DNA of 64,000 nucleotides from Arundinibacter roseus. Lineage in GTDB: Bacteria; Bacteroidota; Bacteroidia; Cytophagales; Spirosomataceae. Below are positions 33,982-42,880 of the stretch, in pieces. The position numbers and the translations under genes are program-made. The DNA is taken from NCBI RefSeq assembly GCF_004348825.1, contig NZ_SMJU01000020.1:1-64000 (forward strand), read 5' to 3'. Within the stretch, counting starts at the first letter, position 1. Each line of letters starts with the position of its first letter. The notes below the pieces were generated by a model, which made no database searches, was not told the DNA's origin, and saw nothing but the letters and a program-made list of their open reading frames with translations.

Positions 33982-34869
33982 TCATATTTCTTTAGTTCCC
34001 GCTAGGGACCAATGCCTGTATTTATGCGGGGGGATGTTCATTATCTGTTTAAACTGACGGTTAAAATAGGACAGACTATTAAAACCTGATTCGAAGCAGG
34101 CGCTCGTTACACTGTAATCCGCTTTTTGAAGTAGTTTGCAGGCGTAGGCTACGCGAATTTCATTCAGGAATCTGGTAAAATTTTTCAGGGTTCTGGTTTT
34201 GAAATATCGGCAAAAGGCAGTTTCACTCATATTGGCTACCATAGCGACATCAGCAATGGAGATTTTTTCGGTAAAATGCGTGTAGACGTACTGATTGATT
34301 TTCCACATCCGTTCCTCATCCCGGCTGTAATCAAAGTAATAGTTTTGATTGGTCAAATACCTGAACTCACTACTTTCCGACAGCCGGAGCAAGGACAGCA
34401 GCAGGCTCAGCAGCTTCATGGGGTCAGACTGCTGAGGCATTTTTCTTAATTCCTGGCAAACCATAGCGTTGGTTTTTCCGCCAAACTGCAGGCCTCGCCT
34501 TGCCCTGGCAAATAACCCCGAAATTCCTTTGAATTCTGGTTTTGTCAAAAAATCCTTTCCGAGAAAATCTTCGGTAAACTGGATAATCAACCCCAGTGGT
34601 TTTGCCTGTTGGTTGTACTTTTCAAATTCAGGATTTGGCTGCAGAACGTGCGGGAAATTTGAGCCCAGCAGCACCAAATCGCCGGCATTGAATTCACAAA
34701 ATCCGTCACCTATGACACCATTGGTTTTTCCTTCGATAAAATAGATTAACTCCAACTCGGGGTGGTAGTGCCACCGGGTGGTCAGATCAAAGGGTTCCCA
34801 TTTAAAAACAAAAGACCGATTGGCCTGCGGGTTTATAAGTCGGTAACTCGGTGTACTCATGCTGATCAA
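33982..34869 (-). CDS. AraC-family transcriptional regulator (cupin sensor)
   Basis: A 295-residue regulator. The N-terminal cupin domain has WHYHPELELIYFIEGKTNGVIGD and FNAGDLVLLGSNFPHVL (about 33-80), a sugar-sensing pocket. The C-terminal domain carries two HTHs: ISIADVAMVANMSETAFCRYFKTRT (about 205-229) and YSVTSACFESGFNSLSYFNRQFKQIMNIPPHKYR. It faces away from the apiose-type operon starting at 35002, with 130 bp between the starts, and is the obvious candidate for its control, with D-apiose or a derivative as effector. The effector is inferred from neighbours only. Confidence 0.9.
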   Translation of the reverse strand: MISMSTPSYRLINPQANRSFVFKWEPFDLTTRWHYHPELELIYFIEGKTNGVIGDGFCEFNAGDLVLLGSNFPHVLQPNPEFEKYNQQAKPLGLIIQFTEDFLGKDFLTKPEFKGISGLFARARRGLQFGGKTNAMVCQELRKMPQQSDPMKLLSLLLSLLRLSESSEFRYLTNQNYYFDYSRDEERMWKINQYVYTHFTEKISIADVAMVANMSETAFCRYFKTRTLKNFTRFLNEIRVAYACKLLQKADYSVTSACFESGFNSLSYFNRQFKQIMNIPPHKYRHWSLAGTKEI

Positions 34870-35001
34870 TTAATTGCCTATTCTCATAAACCGGAATAGG
34901 TAGTATTCTAACGTTTCTGAATGAATTTTTTTGAAACAAGGTAAAATAGTTCAAAAATTAGCAAAGACTGTGAAAAAGTATGAGCCTACAAGTGATCAAT
35001 T

Positions 35002-35853
35002 TTGCATAAAGAAAATAAGATAAACTTGGACTTAGGAATTAGCACCTATACGTTTCCCTGGGCAGTGGGAGTACCCGGATATCTGCCGGATACGCCGAAG
35101 AGCTGGTCGGATCTAATGACATTCTGTACCCAAAATCAGGTTCAGCGCTTTCAGATTGGCGATAATTTTCCGCTCCATGCCCTGTCATCCTCCGTTTTGA
35201 CGGAGTATATTCGTCAGGCAGAAGATCGGACAATCCAGCTCGAAGTAGGTACCCGGCGACTTGAAAAAGTACACCTGTTAAACTATCTGTCAATTGCCCG
35301 TCAGGCCCGTTCACCATTTTTGCGGGTTGTTATAGATGACACGGACTATGAACCCGATGAAGAATCTGTAATTGAAATTATAGGGGAAGTCCTGCCGCAT
35401 TTCAGGTCGGAAAATGTCATGCTCAGTCTGGAAAACCATGACCGTTTTTCATCCAGTTCCTTATTGAATATAATTTTGGAAACTGATCCTGAGTGGGTAG
35501 GTATATGCCTGGATACGAGCAATTCTCTGCGGGCGGGAGAAGGAGTGGAACAGGTCCTTCACACGCTGCTGCCATTCATCCTAAACCTGCACTACAAAGA
35601 CATTCAAATAGAGCGTGTCGGCCACAAAATGGGCTTTATGGTTCAGGGGTGCGAGCCGGGCACCGGAATCATCTCCCTGGATAGTCTGATTCAAACCCTT
35701 GGCAAATCAGACCGCTGTCAATCCGTAACGCTGGAACAGTGGCCGCCCTTTGTGGAAAACCTTGATCATACAATTCAGCAGGAAAGAGACTGGGCCTTGA
35801 AAGGAGTCCATTTTTTGAGACATACGTTAAACTTTTATTCACAACACATATGA
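35002..35853 (+). CDS. oiaC: Sugar isomerase/epimerase-fold enzyme, probable 3-oxo-isoapionate decarboxylase
   Basis: A 283-residue xylose-isomerase-like TIM barrel starting at TTG 35002 (no in-frame ATG). The four metal ligands of the family are visible: E144 in LSLENHDRF, D171 in GICLDTSNS, H197 in LNLHYKD and E245 in VTLEQWPP. The opening LGISTYTFPWAVGVPGY and the overall pattern match, from memory, OiaC of the D-apiose/D-apionate pathway, which decarboxylates 3-oxo-isoapionate to L-erythrulose. It overlaps the next gene by 4 bp, whose product would supply that substrate. The call depends on this context, since the TIM-barrel family is broad. Confidence 0.75.
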   Translation: MHKENKINLDLGISTYTFPWAVGVPGYLPDTPKSWSDLMTFCTQNQVQRFQIGDNFPLHALSSSVLTEYIRQAEDRTIQLEVGTRRLEKVHLLNYLSIARQARSPFLRVVIDDTDYEPDEESVIEIIGEVLPHFRSENVMLSLENHDRFSSSSLLNIILETDPEWVGICLDTSNSLRAGEGVEQVLHTLLPFILNLHYKDIQIERVGHKMGFMVQGCEPGTGIISLDSLIQTLGKSDRCQSVTLEQWPPFVENLDHTIQQERDWALKGVHFLRHTLNFYSQHI

Positions 35854-36683
35854 CAAATGTAGCTTTGGTAGGTGCCGGCGGGAAAATGGGCTGCCGCCTG
35901 ACGGATAATTTTCTTAAATCAACTGATTATGAAGTAAAATATCTGGAAATCAGTGAAAATGGAATGCAGCTACTGGCCCAGCGGGGCGTAACGGTTAGTT
36001 CACCCGAAAGCAGCATTCACCAGGCCGATGTGGTAATTCTTGCCTTGCCGGATGTCGCTATCGGGGCTTTATCGGAGTCAATTATCCCGCAAATGAAGCC
36101 TGGTGCACTCGTGCTGACGCTGGATCCTGCGGCGCCATTGGATGGAGTTATTGCCCACCGCGATGATCTGGGCTATGTCATCGCTCACCCTTGTCACCCG
36201 TCTGTGTTCAACTGGGAGCCAACCCAGGAGGCTTTCCGCGACTTTTACGGGGGAATTTCGGCCCGGCAATCCATCGTGGTGGCGCTCATGCACGGCACAG
36301 AAGAACATTATAGTCTGGGCGAAAAAGTGGCACAGGATATGTATGCACCGATTTTGGAAACGCACCGGATTACCCTCGAACAAATGGCGATTCTTGAACC
36401 TGCCATGGTCGAGACACTTGCCCAAACCTGTATGGAAGTTGTTAAGGAAGGATTCGACCGTATCGTAGATCTTGGCGTTCCCGAGGCTGCCGCCCGGGAT
36501 TTTGTCCTGGGACATTTACGGATTCAGATTGCGGTACTTTTTAAGGAGGTCAATGGTACTTTTTCTGACGCTGCCTACAAAATCTCCAAACGTGCCAGGC
36601 CTATTTTATTCAAAGAAGGCTGGGAGCGAATTTTTGAAATGGACGACATTCGTCAACAGGTCCGGGACATCACCCAAAAGTGA
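35850..36683 (+). CDS. apnO: PGDH_C-type NAD-dependent oxidoisomerase, probable D-apionate oxidoisomerase
   Basis: A 277-residue protein with a Rossmann start NVALVGAGGKMGCRLTDNF (3-21), ADVVILALPDVAIG (59-72) and a helical C-terminal domain of the 6-phosphogluconate-dehydrogenase-like PGDH_C type (LEPAMVETLAQTCMEVVKEGFDR, ARDFVLGHLRIQIAVLF). The segment VIAHPCHPSVFN is highly characteristic. In the D-apiose pathway ApnO oxidises and rearranges D-apionate to 3-oxo-isoapionate. ATG 35850 overlaps the preceding stop, so the two are translationally coupled. The remembered ApnO pattern matches well along the whole protein. Confidence 0.8.
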   Translation: MTNVALVGAGGKMGCRLTDNFLKSTDYEVKYLEISENGMQLLAQRGVTVSSPESSIHQADVVILALPDVAIGALSESIIPQMKPGALVLTLDPAAPLDGVIAHRDDLGYVIAHPCHPSVFNWEPTQEAFRDFYGGISARQSIVVALMHGTEEHYSLGEKVAQDMYAPILETHRITLEQMAILEPAMVETLAQTCMEVVKEGFDRIVDLGVPEAAARDFVLGHLRIQIAVLFKEVNGTFSDAAYKISKRARPILFKEGWERIFEMDDIRQQVRDITQK

Positions 36684-36727
36684 ACCGGATGTCTTTCCGC
36701 TGCCTCGTATTATAAATTATACTTCCT

Positions 36728-38134
36728 ATGAACAGAACCCTTTCCATGAAACGTAGTGCCCTTTGGTTTTTATCCTATTGTCTGGCAGTTTGCCCTCTGC
36801 TGGCGCAAAATCTGGCAGAAAAGGGCCCATTAAAGGTTAGTGCCAATCAGCGGTATCTGCAAACGGCCGATGGCCAGCCCTTTGTGTGGCTGGGCGATAC
36901 GGCCTGGGAACTTTTCCACCGGCTTAACCGTGAGGAAGCGGATCGCTATCTGACCAAACGTGCCCAGCAAGGTTTCACAGTGGTGCAGGCAGTGGTACTG
37001 GCAGAACTTGACGGGCTGCATACGCCCAATCCTTACGGGGAGGTTCCGCTGGAAAATAATGACCCAACCAAACCGCGCGAAGCGTATTTTAAGCATGTTG
37101 ATTATATTATCGACAAAGCGGCTTCTCTGGGGATTTATATAGCCCTTCTGCCCACCTGGGGTGATAAACTTTTTAAGGACAACTGGGGCAAAGGACCGGA
37201 GATATTTAACGAGTCAAACGCACAAGTCTACGGTGCGTATTTGGGAAGACGTTACAAAACCAGAAAAAATATTATTTGGGTTTTGGGTGGTGACCGTAAT
37301 CCCCGGAATGAAGCAGACGTAGCCGTTTGGCGGGCCATGGCCCGGGGTGTTGCCGAAGGCTGCGGTGGTTTGGAAAATGCCCTGATGACCTACCATCCTC
37401 AACCCAATAGTCTGGAAGATGCGGGGTCTTCGAAATGGTTTCATGCGGACAAATGGCTGGATTTCAATATGTTTCAGACCGGGCATTGTCGTGAAATCAA
37501 TGTGTGGGACCGAATTCAGGTGGCTTACAACAAAACCCCAATAAAGCCCGTGTTGGACGGGGAACCGATTTATGAGGATCATCCGGTTTGTTTCAATGCC
37601 AAAGATTTAGGAACATCCAGCGCATATGACATCCGCAAGCATGCATATCTGGATTTTTTTGCAGGCGCCTTTGGACACACCTACGGGTGCCACGGCGTGT
37701 GGCAAATGTATGCTCCCGGTCGGGAAGCTGTCAATGGGCCGCACCATTTTTGGTACGATGCCCTGGATTTGCCGGGGGCAAATCAACTGAAATTTGTCCG
37801 GAAATTGATCGAATCCCGACCCATTTTTGATCGTGTGCCCGATCAGAGTCTGATAACGGATGCTGGCCAAACGCACAACCGGATTCAGGCGACGCGCGGA
37901 AAGGACTACATTTTTGTGTACAGCGCGCAGGGGAATGACATTACGGTAAATCTGGGAAAAATAGCTGGCAAAAATCTGCAGGTCCGCTGGTACAATCCTA
38001 AAAATGGAGAAATAAAAACCCAGAGTCCGGTGGAAAATACGGGACAAAAGACGTTTGTCCCTCCAACGCGCGGTTACGGACAGGATTGGGTGTTGATGCT
38101 GGACGATTCGGCCAAAAATTATCCAAATCCCTAA
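36728..38134 (+). CDS. GH140 apiosidase (DUF4038-type glycoside hydrolase)
   Basis: A 468-residue exported enzyme (signal 1-27, LLAQ). The DUF4038 barrel begins LKVSANQRYLQTADGQPFVWLGDTAWELFHRL (35-66). Candidate catalytic residues are D189 in WVLGGDRNPRN and E279 in VLDGEPIYEDHP, at the positions expected for the acid/base and nucleophile of GH140. The C-terminal beta domain (about 370-468) has the usual closing motif RWYNPKNGEIKTQ and QDWVLMLDD. GH140 members cleave D-apiose linkages in rhamnogalacturonan II side chains and apiogalacturonan. It would release apiose outside the cytoplasm for the downstream importer. A different glycoside activity of the wider DUF4038 family is the alternative. 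Confidence 0.85.
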   Translation: MNRTLSMKRSALWFLSYCLAVCPLLAQNLAEKGPLKVSANQRYLQTADGQPFVWLGDTAWELFHRLNREEADRYLTKRAQQGFTVVQAVVLAELDGLHTPNPYGEVPLENNDPTKPREAYFKHVDYIIDKAASLGIYIALLPTWGDKLFKDNWGKGPEIFNESNAQVYGAYLGRRYKTRKNIIWVLGGDRNPRNEADVAVWRAMARGVAEGCGGLENALMTYHPQPNSLEDAGSSKWFHADKWLDFNMFQTGHCREINVWDRIQVAYNKTPIKPVLDGEPIYEDHPVCFNAKDLGTSSAYDIRKHAYLDFFAGAFGHTYGCHGVWQMYAPGREAVNGPHHFWYDALDLPGANQLKFVRKLIESRPIFDRVPDQSLITDAGQTHNRIQATRGKDYIFVYSAQGNDITVNLGKIAGKNLQVRWYNPKNGEIKTQSPVENTGQKTFVPPTRGYGQDWVLMLDDSAKNYPNP

Positions 38135-38344
38135 GCGAAAGCCAGGTTGGAACGAAAAGCAGGCATTAGGGCGTGGCGGCCTTTTGCTTTTTAGTCAAGA
38201 GCCTGGAATGATGTAAAACGCCATAGAAAAAACCCTGTGTAATGATGCTCATGACATCAATCCCTGCGGCATGCCTCATTCCGGGCCAGGTATTATTTAC
38301 TCAAATGAATTTCCAGGGAGGCATTAGCTGAATAATCCGAACCA

Positions 38345-39364
38345 ATGAAAAAACGAACCTGTGCGATCATCGGAACCGGCTTTTGGGCCAACTATCAGAT
38401 TCCCGCCTGGCAGGAACTGGACGGGGTTGAAATCGTGGCGGTGTATAATCGCACGCTTTCGCGAGGGCAGCAGGTAGCCAAAAAATTCGGCATCGGACCT
38501 GCTTACGATGACGCAGCCCGTATGCTGCAGGAGCACAAACCTGACTTTGTGGACATTATTACCGACGTGGACACGCATGCCGCGTTTACAAAACTGGCTG
38601 CGACGCACCGGGCGGATGTCATTTGCCAAAAACCGATGGCACCTTCGTATCACCAGGCCAGCGAAATGTTGCAATTTTGTGAGCAGCAGCAGGTTAAGCT
38701 ATTTATTCACGAGAACTTTCGTTGGCAGGCGCCGATTCGGGCACTCAAAAAAATCCTGGATTCTGGCCGCATCGGAACGCCCTTCAAAGCCCGGATTTCT
38801 TTTTGCTCGGGCTTTCCGGTATTTGAAAATCAGCCATTTTTGGCCGAATTAGAGCATTTTATATTGACTGACGTCGGCTCGCACGTACTGGATGTCAGTC
38901 GGTTTTTGTTTGGGGAAGCTCGTTCGGTTTACTGCCAAACCCGGCGGGTAAATCCCAACATTCGGGGTGAAGATGTAGCCAATGTCTTTCTGGAAATGCA
39001 AGGTGGTCTACATTGCTTCGTAGAAATGTCCTATGCATCTATACTTGAAAAAGAAAGCTTTCCTCAGACACTCGTACTGGTGGAAGGCGATAAAGGCTCG
39101 GTCGCATTAGGTCATGACTTTGAACTGAAAATGACTACCAGGCAAGGTACGACCTGCGAAATAAGTCGTCCCGTGATGTACCCCTGGCTCGATCCCGACT
39201 ATGCGGTAGTGCACGCAAGTATAGTAGAATGTAACCGAAATATCCTGCTCGGACTAAACGGTGGAAATGCCGAAACCACGGGTTCGGACAATCTCAAAAC
39301 TGTGGCGCTGGTGTGGGCCAGCTATGCATCAGCAGCAGAGGGAAGAGTTATTTATTTATCCTGA
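38345..39364 (+). CDS. apsD: Gfo/Idh/MocA oxidoreductase, probable D-apiose dehydrogenase
   Basis: A 339-residue NAD(P)-dependent enzyme. It has the Rossmann motif IIGTGFWANYQIPAW (8-22), VICQKPMAPS (92-101, with the catalytic lysine of the EKP-type motif), and IHENFRWQAPI (121-131), a stretch typical of ApsD-like proteins. The C-terminal sheet domain includes RVNPNIRGEDVANVFLEM. ApsD oxidises D-apiose to D-apionolactone, the first cytosolic step. The gene lies 210 bp after the apiosidase gene and 21 bp before the transporter ATPase gene. Specificity is inferred from motif and from the neighbouring lactonase and oxidoisomerase. Confidence 0.8.
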   Translation: MKKRTCAIIGTGFWANYQIPAWQELDGVEIVAVYNRTLSRGQQVAKKFGIGPAYDDAARMLQEHKPDFVDIITDVDTHAAFTKLAATHRADVICQKPMAPSYHQASEMLQFCEQQQVKLFIHENFRWQAPIRALKKILDSGRIGTPFKARISFCSGFPVFENQPFLAELEHFILTDVGSHVLDVSRFLFGEARSVYCQTRRVNPNIRGEDVANVFLEMQGGLHCFVEMSYASILEKESFPQTLVLVEGDKGSVALGHDFELKMTTRQGTTCEISRPVMYPWLDPDYAVVHASIVECNRNILLGLNGGNAETTGSDNLKTVALVWASYASAAEGRVIYLS

Positions 39365-39385
39365 ATACCAAAGCAAGGCCTGTCT

Positions 39386-40867
39386 ATGCTCCGAATTGAA
39401 CATGTTTCCAAAACATTTCCTGGTGTAAAAGCCCTTAACAAGGTATCTCTGGAAGTGCATGCCGGCCAGGTACACGCCATTTGTGGGGAAAACGGAGCCG
39501 GCAAAAGTACCCTGATGAATTGTCTGGTGGGTGCTGTTCAACCGGACGAAGGACAATTGTATTGGGAAAATGAACCGGTGAGCATTCGTTCGTTTCAGCA
39601 GGCGGCTCGATTGGGCATTTCAATTGTTTATCAGGAACTTAGTATAATCGATAGTCTAAGCGTGGGCGAAAATATTTTTGCCGGACATCCACCCCTTACA
39701 CGCTTTGGGATGATCGATTTTGCCGAACAAAATCATCAGGTAAGAAAAATGCTTGTGCGCCTTGGAATGGCAGCTCTTGATCCCGGGCAAAAAACCGGAC
39801 TTCTTTCGGTAGCCGCCCGGCAGATGATTGAGCTTGGAAAAGCATTGATCGTTCGGCCCCGGCTGCTTATACTGGATGAACCAACCGCCTCGCTGACTGA
39901 CAAAGAAAGCAAGGTTCTTTTTTCAATAATTCGGGAGATAAGCCAGCAGGGCACGGCGGTGGTGTATATTTCTCACCGAATGCCGGAAATTATGCAGATT
40001 TCTGACCGTATTACGGTTCTCAAAGATGGAAGCTATCAGGGTACGTTTCCTACAAACGAAATCACGGTTGATCAGCTCATTCAAAAGATGGTTGGCCGGG
40101 CCCTTACCACCTTTCAGGCAAAGTCCCACGCCACCTCAGAGGTAGTGCTTCATGTGCAAAACCTATCGGGTAAAGGGTTCCAGAATGTGAGTTTTGAGAT
40201 AAAAAAAGGAGAAATTGTAGGCTTTGCCGGGCTTGTTGGCGCCGGACGTACCGAATTAGCTCTGGCAATTTTCGGGGAAACTCCCGCCCTAAGCGGAACA
40301 ATTGAGCTCGAGGGTCAACCTTTTCTACCTCAATCGCCCCGAGAGGCTATTCAGAAAGGAATTGCCTATGTACCCCAGGAACGCAAGTGGCTAGGACTTT
40401 TTATGGAAAAATCAATTGTTGAGAATATTGCTTCCTCTCAGCTTGAAAAAGGCTGGTATCGAAAACATATTCATGAAAAGAACGCGCAGGAGCTTTGCCG
40501 GAATCGGGCCATCCGTACCCCTTCTGTCTGGCAGCAGGTTCGGAAATTAAGCGGGGGAAATCAACAAAAGGTGGTCCTTGCCAAATGGCTGAATACCAGG
40601 CCCGAATTGCTTATAGTCGATGAGCCAACGCATGGGGTTGACGTTGGGGCGAAAGCTGAAATTTACGAATTGCTGAAAGAACAAACCAAGGCCGGAAAAA
40701 GTGTTATGCTGATTTCCAGCGAATTACCCGAATTGCTCGCCCTGTCGGATCGGGTGCTGGTGATGTATCAGGGGCAAATTGTAAAAGAAATAACACGAGA
40801 GCAGGCTACCGAAGAAAACCTTCTGCACTATGCTTCGGGCCGTACCGATTCCATTTCCTCACCCTAA
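39386..40867 (+). CDS. CUT2-type sugar ABC transporter ATPase (RbsA-like)
   Basis: A 493-residue protein with two fused ATPase domains. Domain 1 has Walker A GENGAGKST (about 35-43) and Walker B LLILDEPTAS. Domain 2 has the degenerate P-loop GLVGAGRTEL, signature KLSGGNQQKV and Walker B ELLIVDEPTHG. This tandem structure is that of RbsA/XylG/MglA. It energises uptake of a monosaccharide, here probably D-apiose given the flanking genes. It is followed by permease and binding-protein genes 5-10 bp apart. Confidence 0.94.
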   Translation: MLRIEHVSKTFPGVKALNKVSLEVHAGQVHAICGENGAGKSTLMNCLVGAVQPDEGQLYWENEPVSIRSFQQAARLGISIVYQELSIIDSLSVGENIFAGHPPLTRFGMIDFAEQNHQVRKMLVRLGMAALDPGQKTGLLSVAARQMIELGKALIVRPRLLILDEPTASLTDKESKVLFSIIREISQQGTAVVYISHRMPEIMQISDRITVLKDGSYQGTFPTNEITVDQLIQKMVGRALTTFQAKSHATSEVVLHVQNLSGKGFQNVSFEIKKGEIVGFAGLVGAGRTELALAIFGETPALSGTIELEGQPFLPQSPREAIQKGIAYVPQERKWLGLFMEKSIVENIASSQLEKGWYRKHIHEKNAQELCRNRAIRTPSVWQQVRKLSGGNQQKVVLAKWLNTRPELLIVDEPTHGVDVGAKAEIYELLKEQTKAGKSVMLISSELPELLALSDRVLVMYQGQIVKEITREQATEENLLHYASGRTDSISSP

Positions 40868-40875
40868 AAAACTTG

Positions 40876-41844
40876 ATGCCCATGAACCTGACCAAACACT
40901 TACAGGACCGCGTTCTGACCCTCGGTTTTACTACGCTGCTGCTTTGTGTACTTATGACAATTGTCTTTCCTACGCAATTTGCGACGGTTGATAATTTTTC
41001 TCAAATTTTGCTGAATCTCTCCATTGACACCATCGTCGCGGTTGGAATGATGATCCTGATGATTGCCGGAATGTTTGACCTCTCGGTGGGATCCACGGTT
41101 GCTTTTTCGGGAGGTATGGCGGGCTATCTGATGTACTATCACCAAACCCCCGTTTTTCTGGCAATTCTTGCCGGACTACTCGGCTCGCTGGTGATTGGGT
41201 TTGTAAACGGATGGTTTATTGCCAAAGGGGGAATTAATCCGATGATCCAAACCCTGGCCATGATGGGCATCGTCAGGGGCTTTGCCCTCATGCTGAGCGG
41301 TGCAGGAATCCAGAATTTCCCCTACGAGTTTATTTACATCGGTCAGTCGCGGCTTCTAAAATTACAGGCACCAGTCTGGTATATGATTGGCACTGTGCTG
41401 GTCATGGCATGGCTGGTCAATAAAACCGTGTTTTTTCGGCGCTATTATTTTATTGGTGGCAATGAAAAAGCGGCCCGGCTATCGGGCATTGAAGTTGAAA
41501 AAATGAAGATATGGGCCTTTGTTATTTCTGCTTTGCTGGCAGGTATTGCCGGAATCCTGCTTTCTTCCCGCCTCGGAGCCGCCCTATCCACCTCTGGTCG
41601 AGGTCTGGAACTACGGGTGATTACCGCGGTAATTTTGGGAGGGGCCAGTCTTTCGGGAGGCTATGGCAAAATTGGCGGAGCCTTCCTGGGAGCTCTTTTT
41701 ATGGCCATTGTGAACAACGCGCTTATTATTGGCCGAATATCGGGCTACTGGCAGGAGGTTATTCTGGGAAGTATCCTGATTACTGCCGTCGGTCTGGATC
41801 AATGGCTCATTCGCCGAAGTCAGCGGGTAAAACTCAAATCATAA
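40876..41844 (+). CDS. Sugar ABC transporter permease (RbsC-like)
   Basis: A 322-residue integral membrane protein from ATG 40876, with eight to ten hydrophobic helices and the BPD_transp_2 hallmarks GMFDLSVGSTVAFSGGMAGYL, GGINPMIQTLAMMGIVRGFALMLSGAG and the cytoplasmic coupling segment ARLSGIEVEKMKIW. The C-terminal ILGGASLSGGYGKIGGAFLGAL loop is also typical. It forms the channel of the importer together with the ATPase upstream and the lipoprotein downstream. Confidence 0.93.
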   Translation: MPMNLTKHLQDRVLTLGFTTLLLCVLMTIVFPTQFATVDNFSQILLNLSIDTIVAVGMMILMIAGMFDLSVGSTVAFSGGMAGYLMYYHQTPVFLAILAGLLGSLVIGFVNGWFIAKGGINPMIQTLAMMGIVRGFALMLSGAGIQNFPYEFIYIGQSRLLKLQAPVWYMIGTVLVMAWLVNKTVFFRRYYFIGGNEKAARLSGIEVEKMKIWAFVISALLAGIAGILLSSRLGAALSTSGRGLELRVITAVILGGASLSGGYGKIGGAFLGALFMAIVNNALIIGRISGYWQEVILGSILITAVGLDQWLIRRSQRVKLKS

Positions 41845-41850
41845 GCAGCT

Positions 41851-42870
41851 ATGAATTGTATGAACTATCAAAAACTATACTGGGTTAGTCTGTTTATTTT
41901 CTTGGCCTGTGAACCCCCTCCGCGCTCAGGCCAAGTGTCTGCTACACAAACAGCAGGTAAAGAGACATTTATCACTTCCGAAACCGTTGATCCAAACGAA
42001 GAGTATGTGATGGTGACCACCGCCGTGAATTTGCCCTTATATGTCAATCACGATCAGGCTGCCTTTAAATCATGGGGAGAAAAAATGGGGGTAAAAACGA
42101 CCATCCTTGGGCCTTCCGAATGGGACGTGCCAGCCCAGATTGCTACTATTGAACAGGTAATTCCATCCAAACCTGCCGGCCTGCTGATCAACGGTACTGA
42201 CCCTGGGATTGCCCAGGCAATTCGAAAAGCCGTTGAGGCCGGAATACCAACGGTGGTTTACGATTCTGAAATTCCAAATTCTAATCGTCACAGCTTTATT
42301 GGAAGTGATTGGTACGAAATGGGCCGTTTGCAGGGCGAGCGCATGGCCAAACTCATCGGTGGGAAGGGGAAGGTTGCCGTCATGGGTATTTTGGGTATGG
42401 AAAATATGGAAGCTGGTTTCTCTGGCTTCCAGGATGCCATTAAAAAATTTCCAGGCATTGTATTCATTGGCAAATATGATGACAAAGCCAACGTAGAAGT
42501 CGCCGCCCGCGTGGCCTCGGATCTGCTGTCCGCCCATCCGGATTTGGCAGGGATGGCGGGATTTGATTCCAATTCCGGACCCGGTATGGCCCTTGCCGTC
42601 AAAGAAGCCCGAAAGGTCGGAAAGGTTAAACTAACCACCGTTGATGCCGAACCTGAACATATTCAACTCATCAGGGATGGCGTGGTGCAGTATCTTGTTG
42701 GACAAAAAAGAAAGTTGTTCACCTATTTAGGAGCCCAGTTTTTGTTTGACATGCGCCATAAAACCCTTCCATTGTCGAGCAACGATGCCGCCACCGGGAT
42801 CATTCCGATCCCGCGTTCGGTCACAACGGGTTCGATCGAAATTGACAGTACCAATGTATTTGGGTTTTAA
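41851..42870 (+). CDS. Sugar ABC transporter substrate-binding lipoprotein (RbsB-like)
   Basis: A 339-residue periplasmic-binding-protein-like I family member. The signal ends in a lipobox FLACE (about 18-22), so it is membrane-anchored. Mature features are EYVMVTTAVNLPLYVNHDQAAFKSWGEKMGV, a VYDSEIPNSNRHSFIGSDWYEMG ligand loop and the GFDSNSGPGMALAVKEA strand-helix, with the final REGVVQYLVGQK-like helix pair. It should capture the pentose, probably D-apiose, for the importer. Its stop lies 10 bp before the probable lactonase start codon. Confidence 0.92.
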   Translation: MNCMNYQKLYWVSLFIFLACEPPPRSGQVSATQTAGKETFITSETVDPNEEYVMVTTAVNLPLYVNHDQAAFKSWGEKMGVKTTILGPSEWDVPAQIATIEQVIPSKPAGLLINGTDPGIAQAIRKAVEAGIPTVVYDSEIPNSNRHSFIGSDWYEMGRLQGERMAKLIGGKGKVAVMGILGMENMEAGFSGFQDAIKKFPGIVFIGKYDDKANVEVAARVASDLLSAHPDLAGMAGFDSNSGPGMALAVKEARKVGKVKLTTVDAEPEHIQLIRDGVVQYLVGQKRKLFTYLGAQFLFDMRHKTLPLSSNDAATGIIPIPRSVTTGSIEIDSTNVFGF

Positions 42871-42880
42871 CACCTACGCT

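Noticed and set aside
33872-34057. 61-residue plus-strand open frame opposite the end of the AraC gene
   Set aside because: Overlaps the well-supported AraC coding sequence in antisense and has no features.
42746-42880. Longer start for the lactonase-like protein at 42746
   Set aside because: It would overlap the binding-protein gene by more than 120 bp and adds residues unlike the family; ATG 42881 fits.
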